From an uncultured Treponema sp. (lineage in GTDB: Bacteria > Spirochaetota > Spirochaetia > Treponematales > Treponemataceae): a stretch of 64,000 bases of DNA. The notes beneath the pieces are model-generated. The model searched no databases. It had not been told where the DNA came from and saw only the letters and a program-made list of their open reading frames with translations. This document shows positions 17,979 to 27,878 of the stretch, one piece after another. A program made the position numbers and the translations under genes. The first letter of the stretch is position 1; every line of letters starts with the position of its first letter. Location: NCBI GenBank assembly GCA_945877425.1, contig CAMCRZ010000007.1, positions 31,034 through 95,033 of the forward strand, in the 5' to 3' direction.

Positions 17979-18716
17979 TCATCTTTTGTAAATTCTGTTT
18001 ATTTCATCAGTAAAAACATTTTTGTCTTTATACACAAACAAAGGCGGTTCTACAACAATGCCGCTTTTAGCTTTTTTAACAGCTTCAATTAAAACCATTG
18101 TTGCATTTTTATTTGCATCAGGGTAAACAAAGCGCAGTCTTTTTATTTCAAGTTTTGCTTTTTTAAAAGCATCACAAATTTCGGCAAGACGTTCCGGCCT
18201 GTGAATCATAAAAAACTTTCCGCCAGTATTTAAAAGATAAGATGCACTGTCTGCCACATCTTCCAGAGTACACAAAATCTCGTGACGTGAAATTGCCTTT
18301 TCTTCATAAGGATTAACGTTTCCCTGCAGTGTTTTCATGTACGGCGGATTTGAAACTACAACATTTGCACTGTTAGCAGAAAAATTTTTCCTTACGTTTT
18401 TAATGTCTTCGTTAAGAACAGAAATTTTTTCTTCAAGGCAATTTAACTTTACACTTCGGGCAGCAGCATCTGCAACTTCACTTTGAATTTCCAAAGCGTT
18501 TATTTTTTTTACATTGCACTTTGAACAAATAAGAAGGGGAATTATTCCGGTTCCAGTGCCTAAATCAAATACAGTGTCACCGTTTTTTACAGAAGCAAAA
18601 TCAGCAAGTAAAACTGCATCAATTCCAAAGCAAAAGCCTTTATCTTTCTGAATGATTTTTTTGTTCCATTGTTCCAGAAAATCTATATGTTCATTTTGTT
18701 TAAGCTCAACTTCCAT
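17979..18716 (-). CDS. trmN6: tRNA1(Val) (adenine37-N6)-methyltransferase-like protein
   Basis: A SAM-dependent N6-adenine methyltransferase of 245 residues. Seen are the SAM-binding motif FDLGTGTGIIPLL (about residues 49-61) and the catalytic VVSNPPYMK motif. The combination of FCFGIDAVLLADFA before motif I and the NPPY motif is typical of the YfiC/TrmN6 group, which modifies A37 of tRNA. Its ATG has no ribosome binding site; TAAAAT ends 6 nt upstream with TTGTTA 17 bp before it, so it is predicted leaderless. Confidence 0.82.
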   Translation of the reverse strand: MEVELKQNEHIDFLEQWNKKIIQKDKGFCFGIDAVLLADFASVKNGDTVFDLGTGTGIIPLLICSKCNVKKINALEIQSEVADAAARSVKLNCLEEKISVLNEDIKNVRKNFSANSANVVVSNPPYMKTLQGNVNPYEEKAISRHEILCTLEDVADSASYLLNTGGKFFMIHRPERLAEICDAFKKAKLEIKRLRFVYPDANKNATMVLIEAVKKAKSGIVVEPPLFVYKDKNVFTDEINRIYKR

Positions 18717-18752
18717 AAAACAATTTTACTGTTGAAAAGAAAAAGTAACAAT

Positions 18753-18801
18753 AAAAAAAAGCCCTTCGCTTCCGATGGGGTTACAAACCGAAAGCAAAGG
18801 G
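18753..18801 (-). terminator. Rho-independent terminator after amt-PII
   Basis: On the minus strand, CCCUUUGCUUUCGG pairs with the downstream CGGAAGCGAAGGG (some G-U pairs) and is followed by U8 (18760-18753). It lies 41 bp after the amt stop codon and next to the -35 of the following tRNA methyltransferase gene. Confidence 0.85.
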
Positions 18802-18841
18802 ACAAAATCTATCTTACAGCATTCACTGTAAAATCCACTTA

Positions 18842-20623
18842 TTATTCTTCATCCTGAAGAGCATCGTATCCAGATTCACCTGTACGAACTTTAACAACAT
18901 TATCAACAGGATAAACGAAAATCTTTCCGTCACCAATGTGACCTGTGTAAAGTGCCTTCTTAGCAGTTTCAATAACTGTATCAACAGGAACTTTAGATAC
19001 AACAATTTCAACTTTAATCTTAGGAAGAAGATTCATTGTAACAGGAGCACCACGATAATATTCGCTTGCACCATGCTGCATTCCGCAACCCATTACGTTT
19101 ATAACAGTCATACCGTTTACACCGATAGAATTCATTGCAGTCTTAAGTGCATCGAACTTATTCTGTCTTGTAATAATAACAATCTTGTGTAAGCTTGCAT
19201 CTTTTGAAGCAGGGATTGTTTCCGGAACTTTAAGCACAGGCACAGCTTCTGACAAAGAAACACCTGCTGCTTTTGCTTCACGGATATCATCTGCAGAAAG
19301 TGTCATGCCAAATCCTGCATAAGCTGATTCAAGACCATGTTCAAGTTTATCAAGACCAACAATTTCTTCTTCTGGAGTAACACGCAAACCAATTGTAACT
19401 TTAAGAAGGAAGAACACAATAGAAATTGTTACAACTGTCCAAAGAATTGTAATTCCCATACCTTCCAGCTGAAGAATAAGCTGACTTACTCCACCGCCGT
19501 AGAAAAGTCCTTCTTTAATTCCAGCTGCTTCAAATCCAGGTGCTGACTTTGTTGCGAAAAGACCAACTGCAACTGTTCCCCAAATACCGTTTACCATATG
19601 AACACCAACTGCACCAACAGGGTCATCAATATGCATTACGTAGTCAAGGAGCCAGATTCCGAAGATTACAAGAAGACCTGCAACTACACCGATAATAGCT
19701 GCACCGGCACAATCTGTAACGTCACAAGGAGCTGTAATTGCAACAAGACCTGCAAGTGAAGCGTTAAGACACATTGAAACATCAGGCTTACCGTATTTAA
19801 TCCATGTGAAAATCATTGCTGTAACAGTTGCAACAGCAGGAGCTACAGTTGTTGTAAGGAAGATTGAACCAAGTGTTGCTACATCAGTTGCAGCTGCACC
19901 GTTAAATCCGTACCAGCCGAACCAAAGGATAAATACACCAAGTGCACCCATAGCAATGTTGCTTCCAGGGAAACCGTGAACTTTTGTTACCTTACCCTTA
20001 GCATCTTTTTCAAACTTACCGATACGAGGACCAAGCATTGCGGCACCAATAAGGGCACAAATACCGCCAACCATGTGGATACAGTTTGAACCAGCATAAT
20101 CGTGGAATCCCCACTGAGCAAGGAATCCGCCGCCCCAAACCCAGTGAGCTTCAATAGGATAAATAATTCCAGAAATAATTGCTGAATATATACAATATGT
20201 GCTGAACTTTGTACGTTCTGCCATTGCGCCTGAAACAATAGTTGCAGTTGTAGCACAGAATACTAAGTTAAACACAAAGTTCGAATAATCAAAACTAACG
20301 TAATCACTGAATACGCTGAAACCTGGCTTACCTAAGAAAGACCATATGCCTTTGCTAACTTCACCAGTTGTAGGATCTGTATAAGAAAGCATGAACGAAG
20401 CACCAATAAGGAACCACATTACAGTACCAATACAGAAGTCCATAAGGTTTTTCATGATGATATTACCAGTGTTCTTTGCACGGGTAAATCCAGCTTCAAC
20501 CATTGCAAAACCAGCCTGCATCCAGAAAACTAATGCTGCACCAATAAGGAACCAAACGCTAAAAGTTGTACTTCCAGCAGAAGCAAGACTTTCGCCGATT
20601 GCATTTACAATTTCTTCACTCAT
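18842..20623 (-). CDS. amt: Ammonium transporter fused to a P-II signalling domain
   Basis: Residues about 1-430 form an eleven-helix Amt channel, with AMAERTKFSTYCIYS, WVWGGGFLAQWGFHDYAGSN and the twin-His region visible. After a linker, the last ~125 residues are a complete GlnB/GlnK-type P-II domain (KIVIITRQNKFDAL, YRGAP, LPKIKVEIVV, GHIGDGKIFVYPVDNVVKVRTGE). P-II normally plugs Amt as a separate trimer; here it is covalently attached. In the T-loop the Tyr that enteric GlnB has uridylylated (YRGAEY) is replaced (YRGAPV), so control by UTase is unlikely. The start at 20623 has GAGGAG upstream. The gene lies downstream of the type III glutamine synthetase and has its own attenuator-like leader. 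Confidence 0.95.
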   Translation of the reverse strand: MSEEIVNAIGESLASAGSTTFSVWFLIGAALVFWMQAGFAMVEAGFTRAKNTGNIIMKNLMDFCIGTVMWFLIGASFMLSYTDPTTGEVSKGIWSFLGKPGFSVFSDYVSFDYSNFVFNLVFCATTATIVSGAMAERTKFSTYCIYSAIISGIIYPIEAHWVWGGGFLAQWGFHDYAGSNCIHMVGGICALIGAAMLGPRIGKFEKDAKGKVTKVHGFPGSNIAMGALGVFILWFGWYGFNGAAATDVATLGSIFLTTTVAPAVATVTAMIFTWIKYGKPDVSMCLNASLAGLVAITAPCDVTDCAGAAIIGVVAGLLVIFGIWLLDYVMHIDDPVGAVGVHMVNGIWGTVAVGLFATKSAPGFEAAGIKEGLFYGGGVSQLILQLEGMGITILWTVVTISIVFFLLKVTIGLRVTPEEEIVGLDKLEHGLESAYAGFGMTLSADDIREAKAAGVSLSEAVPVLKVPETIPASKDASLHKIVIITRQNKFDALKTAMNSIGVNGMTVINVMGCGMQHGASEYYRGAPVTMNLLPKIKVEIVVSKVPVDTVIETAKKALYTGHIGDGKIFVYPVDNVVKVRTGESGYDALQDEE

Positions 20624-20647
20624 AGTCACTCCTCTAAAAAATTGCAT

Positions 20648-20730
20648 AAAAAAAATGGCACACATCACCCTGCAAATTCCGACTTTAAAATTTTCTCCAA
20701 AATCAGAACTTCTAAAATGATGCACGCCAT
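20648..20730 (-). terminator. Leader terminator (attenuator) of amt-PII
   Basis: In the RNA, the 13-nt arm from 20730 to 20718 pairs completely with the arm from 20667 to 20655; three successive pairs are G-U wobbles. A U8 run (20655-20648) follows. The loop is about 50 nt. The 5' arm overlaps the 3' half of the hexaloop hairpin at 20735-20722, so the two structures exclude each other. Confidence 0.6.
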
Positions 20731-20769
20731 TGTGCCAAAATATTTAATTTTAATTCTTTAACAATTCAA
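20722..20769 (-). promoter_or_regulatory. amt promoter and ANTAR-type hexaloop hairpin
   Basis: TTGAAT (20769-20764), a 16 bp spacer and TTAAAT (20747-20742) predict a start near 20735. The RNA would begin with GCAC-AAUGGC-GUGC: a 4 bp stem with a hexaloop having A at position 1 and G at position 4, the ANTAR recognition pattern. A second candidate (AAAUUUU-AAAGUC-GGAAUUU) lies in the loop of the terminator, between 20695 and 20676. Confidence 0.5.
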
Positions 20770-20791
20770 CAAAACTTGTAAATTATTAAAC

Positions 20792-22879
20792 TTAAACTCT
20801 AAAAAGTAAATCTTCGTAACTTGGGAATGGTTTGTAATCTTCTCCAAGTAAAGGTTCAATCTGATCTGCAATAGCACGTGCTTCTGCCATAGTTGGAAGA
20901 ATAACATCAGCATAAGAACGAGCCATAGCCATAACATCACCAGCAGCTTTTGTTGCAAGATGCTTAGCAGCAAGATCATCTGCTTTAAGAGAAAGTTCGT
21001 TTACAAGACCGTCAAGTTTTGCAAGAACAGCACTTTCTGCAGTAGCTTTTGCACCAGGAACAACTGCCTTAAGATTAATAACCGTTTTAGAAACATCGTT
21101 AATATACTTGTATGCAGCAGGAAGAATATCCTTGCTAATCATTTCAAGCATAGTTTCAACTTCAATGTTGATAATCTGTGAATACTTTTCAAGCTTTGTT
21201 TCGTAATGAGCTTCCATTTCTTCTTTTGTGTAAACGCCCATTTCTGTGTAAAGCTTAACGTTTTTAGCATCCATGTAGTGAGCCATTGCATCTGGAGTTG
21301 TTCTAAGTTCCATAAGTCCGCGTTTTGCAGCTTCTGTTTTCCAAGATTCATCGTAACCGTTGCCGTTGAATACAACTTTCCAGTGAGTTTTTACTTCACG
21401 TTCAATAAGTGTGTTCAAAGCTTTTTCAAAATCAGCAGCGCCTTCAAGTTCATCAGCAAACTGTTTAAGTGAGTAAGCAACAATTGCATCCAAAGCTGTG
21501 TTAGGACCTGCAATTGAAAGTGATGAACCGCAAGAACGGAATTCAAACTTGTTTCCTGTAAATGCAAATGGTGAAGTTCTGTTACGGTCTGTAGAATCTC
21601 TTGGAATTGGAGGAAGAACATCAACACCAATTGTCATTTTTGAAGTTTTATCTGCTGAATAAGGTTTGCCTTCTACAATTGAAGAAAGCACTCTGTAAAG
21701 TTCATCACCAAGATAAACTGAAATAATTGCCGGAGGAGCTTCGTTTGCACCAAGACGGTGGTCGTTTCCTGCACTTGCAACAGAAATACGCAGAAGATCC
21801 TGATTTTCATCAACAGCTTTAATAATTGCAGTCAAGAACAAAAGGAACTGTGCATTGCTTTCCGGAGTTTTTCCTGGTTCAAGAAGATTTTCACCTTCAT
21901 TTGTAGACATAGACCAGTTGTTATGTTTTCCTGAACCGTTAAGTCCTGCAAACGGCTTTTCGTGAAGAAGACATTCCAAACCGTGACGCTTAGCAACTTT
22001 CTTCATTACTTCCATTGTAAGCTGGTTCTGGTCTACAGCAAGATTTGTTGTGCTGAAAATCGGAGCCATTTCGTGCTGTGCCGGAGCAACTTCGTTATGT
22101 TCAGTCTTTGAAAGAATACCGTACTTCCAGAGTGTTGAGTTAAGGTCTTCCATGTACTTTACAATTCTTGGGTTAAGGGCTGCAAAGTACTGGTCGTCCA
22201 TTTCCTGACCTTTTGAAGGCTTAGCACCAAAAAGTGTGCGTCCTGTCATGCGAAGGTCTTTGCGTTTTGACCAAAGTTCATGATCAACAATAAAGTATTC
22301 CTGTTCAGGTCCAACTGTTGTAGCAACATGGCTTACTTCTTTGCCGAAAAGTTTAAGAATACGTTTTGCCTGAGTATCAAGAGCTTCCATTGAACGAAGA
22401 AGCGGAGTTTTCTTATCAAGAGCTTCACCTGTATAAGAACAGAATGCTGTTGGAATACAAAGTGTGTGTTCCTTTATGAATGGATATGATGTAGGATCCC
22501 AAACAGTGTAACCGCGGGCTTCAAAAGTTGCACGATGTCCGCCTGAAGGGAAAGAAGATGCATCAGGTTCACCTTTAACAAGTTCCTTTCCGCTGAAACT
22601 CATAATTACAGTTCCATCATCCTGAGGATTGATAAATGAATCATGTTTTTCTGCTGTAATGCCTGTTAACGGCTGAAACCAGTGAGCATAGTGTGTAGCA
22701 CCATTTTCGATTGCCCATTCTTTCATAGCATGAGCAACAACATTTGCAACATCAAGTTCAAGCGGAACTCCATCATCAAGAGTTTTCTTAAGAGCTTTAA
22801 ATGTTTCTTTTGGCAAACGATCTTTCATTACTTTCTGATTAAAAACCATACTGCCAAAAATCTCTGGGACATTTGTCAT
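20792..22879 (-). CDS. glnN: Type III glutamine synthetase
   Basis: A 695-residue GSIII enzyme that makes glutamine from glutamate, ammonia and ATP. The GSIII-specific N-terminus ([20 protein letters not shown]) and the catalytic core are present: [35 protein letters not shown] and [27 protein letters not shown] is a hexamer-pair enzyme found in Bacteroidetes, cyanobacteria and some spirochaetes. A second, unrelated glutamine synthetase (type I) is encoded at 38494. The ATG is preceded by AGGGGG, a ribosome binding site whose GGGGGTTATA core is also found before asnB. A leader terminator lies upstream. Confidence 0.96.
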   Translation of the reverse strand: MTNVPEIFGSMVFNQKVMKDRLPKETFKALKKTLDDGVPLELDVANVVAHAMKEWAIENGATHYAHWFQPLTGITAEKHDSFINPQDDGTVIMSFSGKELVKGEPDASSFPSGGHRATFEARGYTVWDPTSYPFIKEHTLCIPTAFCSYTGEALDKKTPLLRSMEALDTQAKRILKLFGKEVSHVATTVGPEQEYFIVDHELWSKRKDLRMTGRTLFGAKPSKGQEMDDQYFAALNPRIVKYMEDLNSTLWKYGILSKTEHNEVAPAQHEMAPIFSTTNLAVDQNQLTMEVMKKVAKRHGLECLLHEKPFAGLNGSGKHNNWSMSTNEGENLLEPGKTPESNAQFLLFLTAIIKAVDENQDLLRISVASAGNDHRLGANEAPPAIISVYLGDELYRVLSSIVEGKPYSADKTSKMTIGVDVLPPIPRDSTDRNRTSPFAFTGNKFEFRSCGSSLSIAGPNTALDAIVAYSLKQFADELEGAADFEKALNTLIEREVKTHWKVVFNGNGYDESWKTEAAKRGLMELRTTPDAMAHYMDAKNVKLYTEMGVYTKEEMEAHYETKLEKYSQIINIEVETMLEMISKDILPAAYKYINDVSKTVINLKAVVPGAKATAESAVLAKLDGLVNELSLKADDLAAKHLATKAAGDVMAMARSYADVILPTMAEARAIADQIEPLLGEDYKPFPSYEDLLFRV

Positions 22880-22918
22880 ATATAACCCCCTAAAAATTAA
22901 TTACTTTTTTAAGTAAAT

Positions 22919-22974
22919 AAAAAAAGGCGACGTGAACCCTATTATTAAAAAATAAATAGATTCACATCGCCTTT
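22919..22974 (-). terminator. Leader terminator (attenuator) of glnN
   Basis: On the minus strand the arm 22974-22961 pairs over 14 bp (one U-G) with the arm 22936-22923, followed by a U-rich tract (22925-22919). The loop is 24 nt. It could also end mglC transcripts, but the strong promoter just upstream (23016-22988) makes it a leader terminator for glnN. Confidence 0.7.
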
Positions 22975-23016
22975 GATGTTGATTCGTATATTATTAAATC
23001 ATTAAAAAAAAATCAA
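22964..23016 (-). promoter_or_regulatory. glnN promoter and ANTAR-type hexaloop hairpin
   Basis: TTGATT (23016-23011), a 17 bp spacer and TAATAT (22993-22988) predict a start at about 22981. Two bases later the RNA forms ACAUC-AAAGGC-GAUGU (22979-22964): 5 bp with a hexaloop having A1 and G4. The loop and 3' arm are part of the 5' arm of the terminator at 22974-22919. Confidence 0.6.
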
Positions 23017-23072
23017 TACTTTTAATGCATAAAAATACAGTTTTTTAGCCCGAAAGCTTGATTTAATAAATA

Positions 23073-24692
23073 TTACTTGCGTTTAAGATACTTAATGCTG
23101 TCCAATGCAACTGCTGCAATAATAATCAGACCTTTAAACACAAACTGAAGGTTAGTATCAATCTTAAGGAATGTTAAGCAGTAAGTTAAACTCTGGAAAA
23201 TAATAACACCAATAGCAGCACCGCTTATCTTACCTATACCGCCGTTAAATGAAATGCCGCCTACAACACAAGCCGCAATAGCATCCATTTCGTAACCCTG
23301 ACCAGTACCGGCTGCAGCATTTGCACGGAAAGCTTCAAGGAAAGAGCCGCATCCGTAGAAAATACCTGCCATAATGAAGATTCCCATAGTTGTCCAGAAA
23401 ACACTGATTCCGGAAACAGCAGCAGCTTCAGCATTACCGCCTACAGCATACATATTTTTTCCGAAAGTTGTTTTGTTCCAGATAAACCATGCTACAGCTA
23501 TAGCTATGATTGCAGGAATAATCAGTTTAGGGAAAGTGATGTTGCCGCCTAAATCCCATCTTCCGCCAATTAAGTTTTTAATGCCGCCGTCAATAGAGCC
23601 TACTGGTGCACCTTGAGTTCCGAACATAAGTAAACCGTAAATAATCAGCTGTGTTGAAAGAGTTGAAATAAACGGATGGATTTTAAGCTTAGCCGAGAAA
23701 AATCCTGCGAAAGAACAGAACATTACGCACAAAACAATTGCAAGACATAAAGCCATTGCAAGCCTTCCGCCCATTGGAATTGCTGAAAAATCAAACGGTC
23801 CTTTATTGAAAAATTTTATAACGTTTACTCCAGGATGAAGAATCATACCTGTAATAACTGCGCCCAATGCAACCATACGGCCAACGCTTAAGTCCGTACC
23901 TGCAATAAGAATAAGACCTGCAACACCTAATGCATAGAACATACGTGTAGAAGACTGTTCAAGGATGGTAAGAATATTCCTTAAAGAGAAAAGATTACCT
24001 GCACCTTTTAACGGAGCAATAATAATACATGCTATAAAGAACAGAATAATTGCAAGATAAAGTCCGTTGTCAAGAAGGAACTTTGATGTCTTGAAATTGT
24101 AGATGTAATTCTTAAAGTTTAAGGCAACATTTTCTGCAAAAACAGTTTTACCGTTTCTTAAAGCACGATTTTCCTGAATGTGATCAGAAAATGCCTGTTT
24201 CTTCATATCCTTGCAATGTTCAATTTCTGTAGCAAGATGATTTTTTGCATCAAACAATGCAGATTTTCTTTCGTACTTTGCAGTAATAATGTCAACTTTT
24301 TCTTTAAGAGAAGCAATTCTCTTTGAACTTTCTTCATTGATTTGTGCAACTTTTGAAACGTATTCAGCTTTTGCTTCCTTGATTTTATTGTCAGCCTCTG
24401 CATTTACCTGTTTTACGTAATCAACAGCAATTGAGTTGGCATAAGCAACAGCTTCTTTAGAAATTGCCTTGTCTTTGGCAGCATTATTTTTTTCTACAGC
24501 TGAAGCTTCTTTTAAAGCATTTTTCTTTTCGCTGATTAAGTTCTGAAGTTCTTCTTTGCTAAGCATTTTGTTTTTCTTGGCAGATTCAATTTCCTGCTTA
24601 AGAAGAATTGCTTTGTTTACGCCGTCCTTGCGAAGTTCATCAAGTTGAGCATGATATTCTTTAAGTTTTTCGTCTTCACTAAAACTTTTCAT
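23073..24692 (-). CDS. mglC: Galactose/glucose-type ABC permease with N-terminal coiled coil
   Basis: The C-terminal ~335 residues are a normal MglC/RbsC-type sugar permease (LILIAGTDLSVGRMVALGAVITGMI, FISTLSTQLIIYGLLMFGTQGAPV, GYEMDAIAACVVGG). In front of the first membrane helix (about residue 209) is an extra ~200-residue, highly charged, Lys/Glu/Ala-rich helical segment predicted to be coiled coil. It has no signal sequence and so should lie in the cytoplasm beside the ATPase. E. coli MglC (336 residues) lacks it. The gene is third in mglBAC. Confidence 0.9.
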   Translation of the reverse strand: MKSFSEDEKLKEYHAQLDELRKDGVNKAILLKQEIESAKKNKMLSKEELQNLISEKKNALKEASAVEKNNAAKDKAISKEAVAYANSIAVDYVKQVNAEADNKIKEAKAEYVSKVAQINEESSKRIASLKEKVDIITAKYERKSALFDAKNHLATEIEHCKDMKKQAFSDHIQENRALRNGKTVFAENVALNFKNYIYNFKTSKFLLDNGLYLAIILFFIACIIIAPLKGAGNLFSLRNILTILEQSSTRMFYALGVAGLILIAGTDLSVGRMVALGAVITGMILHPGVNVIKFFNKGPFDFSAIPMGGRLAMALCLAIVLCVMFCSFAGFFSAKLKIHPFISTLSTQLIIYGLLMFGTQGAPVGSIDGGIKNLIGGRWDLGGNITFPKLIIPAIIAIAVAWFIWNKTTFGKNMYAVGGNAEAAAVSGISVFWTTMGIFIMAGIFYGCGSFLEAFRANAAAGTGQGYEMDAIAACVVGGISFNGGIGKISGAAIGVIIFQSLTYCLTFLKIDTNLQFVFKGLIIIAAVALDSIKYLKRK

Positions 24693-24734
24693 TTATTCCC
24701 CCAATAAAATAAACTGTAACTTTCAAGCAGTAAA

Positions 24735-26228
24735 TTACAGGTATTTTGCAGAAAGTCTTAAAAGTGCTTCCTGATCAGTTTCTTTTGTATTTACAACTCC
24801 GGCAATTCTGTGGTTAGACATAACTGCAATTCTGTTTGTAATGCCTAAAATTTCAGGCATTTCACTGGAAACTACAATAATAGTCTTTCCTTCTTTCGCC
24901 ATCTGAATTATCAGCTGATAAATTTCATACTTAGCGCCAACGTCAATACCGCGAGTCGGTTCATCAAGCAAAAGAATATCCGGAGTACGTTCAAGCCATT
25001 TTCCTATAATAACTTTCTGCTGGTTTCCGCCCGAAAGTGATGAAATCAGATCTGCTGCAGAAACACATTTTGTGTGCATCTTTTTAATTTCTCTGTTTGC
25101 AGCTGCAGTCATCTTTTGTTTGGAAATAATGCCATGAGTTTTATAAGCGTTCATGTTTGTAATAGTAGTATTAAATTCAATACTTGCTTTTCCAAACATT
25201 CCGTTAAACTTACGCTCCTCTGTTACAAGTGCAAAGTTGTGAGCCATTGCATCCTTGCTGGAATTAAAGCGAAGTTTCTTTCCCTTAACGATAATTTCAC
25301 CGGTTGAAATAGTTCTTACTCCAAAAAGTGATTCAAGCAATTCACTTCGTCCTGCACCAACAAGACCGTAAAGCCCGAATATTTCACCTTTTTTTACAGT
25401 AAACGAAATATCTTCAAGATGAGGTTCGTATTTTGTAGAAAGATTTCTTACTTCAAAGTAATCTTCGCCAGGAGTGTTATCTACATCAGGGAAGCGTTTA
25501 TCAAGACTTCGTCCAACCATAGCAGAAATAAGGACATTCATATCTGTATCTTTGATTGCCGAAGTGTAAACCATATTTCCATCTCTAAGAACAGAAACTT
25601 CATCGCAAATCTGGAAAATTTCATCCATTTTGTGAGATATATAAACGAAAGAAATGCCTTTCTCCCTAAGATCCCGAACAATAGAAAAAAGTTTTTGAAC
25701 TTCTGGTTCTGTAAGTGAAGATGTAGGTTCGTCTAAAACAATAATTTTTGAATTGTAGGAAACAGCCTTAGCAATTTCTACCATTTGTCTCTGACTTACA
25801 GACATTGTTCTCATTATTGTTGTTGGATTTACGTTCATATTCAGCGATGCAAAAATTGCCGAACATTCCTTTACCATACGTTTTTCATCTACAACACCAA
25901 ACTTTTTCGGATACCGACCAAGGAACATATTGTCCATAACAGTACGGTCCAGGCACTGATTCAATTCCTGATGAACCATTGCAACACCGTTTTCAAGTGC
26001 ATCCTTAGGATTTTTAAAATCCACAGGTTTATCATTTAAAGTTATCTGACCTTCATCTTTTGCGTATATACCAAAAAGACATTTCATCATAGTAGACTTA
26101 CCGGCACCATTTTCTCCCATAAGTCCCATTACGCTGCCTTTTTTTACTGTTAAATTAATTCCATTAAGAACTTTATTTTTTGCAAAAGATTTAGACAAAT
26201 TCTTTAATTCAAGAACATTATCGCTCAT
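24735..26228 (-). CDS. mglA: Galactose/methylgalactoside-type ABC ATPase
   Basis: A double-cassette sugar-importer ATPase of 497 residues. The first cassette has Walker A GENGAGKST, signature SVSQRQMVEIAKA and Walker B IIVLDEPTSSL. The second has the degenerate GLVGAGRSEL loop, SLSGGNQQKVIIGKW and DILLLDEPTRGIDVGAK. It energises MglC and takes sugar from MglB. The start at 26228 (MSDNVLEL) is preferred to the longer frame; an AAGG lies about 9 nt upstream. Confidence 0.94.
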   Translation of the reverse strand: MSDNVLELKNLSKSFAKNKVLNGINLTVKKGSVMGLMGENGAGKSTMMKCLFGIYAKDEGQITLNDKPVDFKNPKDALENGVAMVHQELNQCLDRTVMDNMFLGRYPKKFGVVDEKRMVKECSAIFASLNMNVNPTTIMRTMSVSQRQMVEIAKAVSYNSKIIVLDEPTSSLTEPEVQKLFSIVRDLREKGISFVYISHKMDEIFQICDEVSVLRDGNMVYTSAIKDTDMNVLISAMVGRSLDKRFPDVDNTPGEDYFEVRNLSTKYEPHLEDISFTVKKGEIFGLYGLVGAGRSELLESLFGVRTISTGEIIVKGKKLRFNSSKDAMAHNFALVTEERKFNGMFGKASIEFNTTITNMNAYKTHGIISKQKMTAAANREIKKMHTKCVSAADLISSLSGGNQQKVIIGKWLERTPDILLLDEPTRGIDVGAKYEIYQLIIQMAKEGKTIIVVSSEMPEILGITNRIAVMSNHRIAGVVNTKETDQEALLRLSAKYL

Positions 26229-26378
26229 CTTAATTACCTTATTTTCAATTTGACAAAAAAAGCCTGTAAACCCCAAAAGATTTCTGTTTCATAAATTGCA
26301 CTGAAAAAAAAACTGCAACTTAGTCCGCACAAGCGAATTTAAACATACTTTTTAAGATTACAGGCGTATTACATAATG

Positions 26379-26421
26379 AAGCTGTCCTGTTTCAGAATGA
26401 CTGAACTTTTCAAGACAGCTT
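26379..26421 (-). terminator. Stem-loop between mglB and mglA
   Basis: Perfect 8 bp arms AAGCTGTC (26379-26386) and GACAGCTT (26414-26421) lie 17 bp after the mglB stop. There is no long U run. Such a hairpin usually protects the 3' end of the binding-protein message or partly terminates, giving more MglB than MglAC (inference). Confidence 0.45.
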
Positions 26422-26437
26422 CTTAAAAGGTTATAAA

Positions 26438-27637
<1,200 letters not shown>

Positions 27638-27712
27638 CTATTTTCCTCCTTTAATAATGAAAAAAAAGACATTACCGTAAAAAATACCGGCCTCACATCT
27701 TTTTATAGGCAC

Positions 27713-27741
27713 ATTATAAACCCACTTGCGAAAAAACGCAA
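27713..27741 (-). promoter_or_regulatory. mgl promoter with palindrome over the -35 box
   Basis: On the minus strand TTGCGT (27741-27736), a 17 bp spacer and a perfect TATAAT (27718-27713). A TTGCG-N6-CGCAA palindrome (27726-27741) covers the -35, a plausible operator. The 5' leader to mglB is about 70 nt. Confidence 0.6.
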
Positions 27742-27878
27742 AAATATTTTATAAATATTTGTAATTCCAGTCAGCAATAAAAGCTAAGCACTGAATGTTT
27801 CTTCAAAGCGCTGACACTTATGTTGAAATTAACTTTATTTATGTGTTAGTATTTGCTACTAATTCTTAAGGATTTTTT

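Noticed and set aside
20718..20736. Possible sigma54 promoter before amt (TGGCAC...TGC on the minus strand)
   Set aside because: The conserved GG and GC are separated by 11 nt, not the required 10, and the same bases are better explained as the hexaloop hairpin of the leader.
22919..22974. Reading the hairpin only as the mglC terminator
   Set aside because: It lies about 100 bp past the mglC stop and directly after a promoter pointing to glnN, and its hexaloop matches the amt and asnB leaders; it may still serve both roles.
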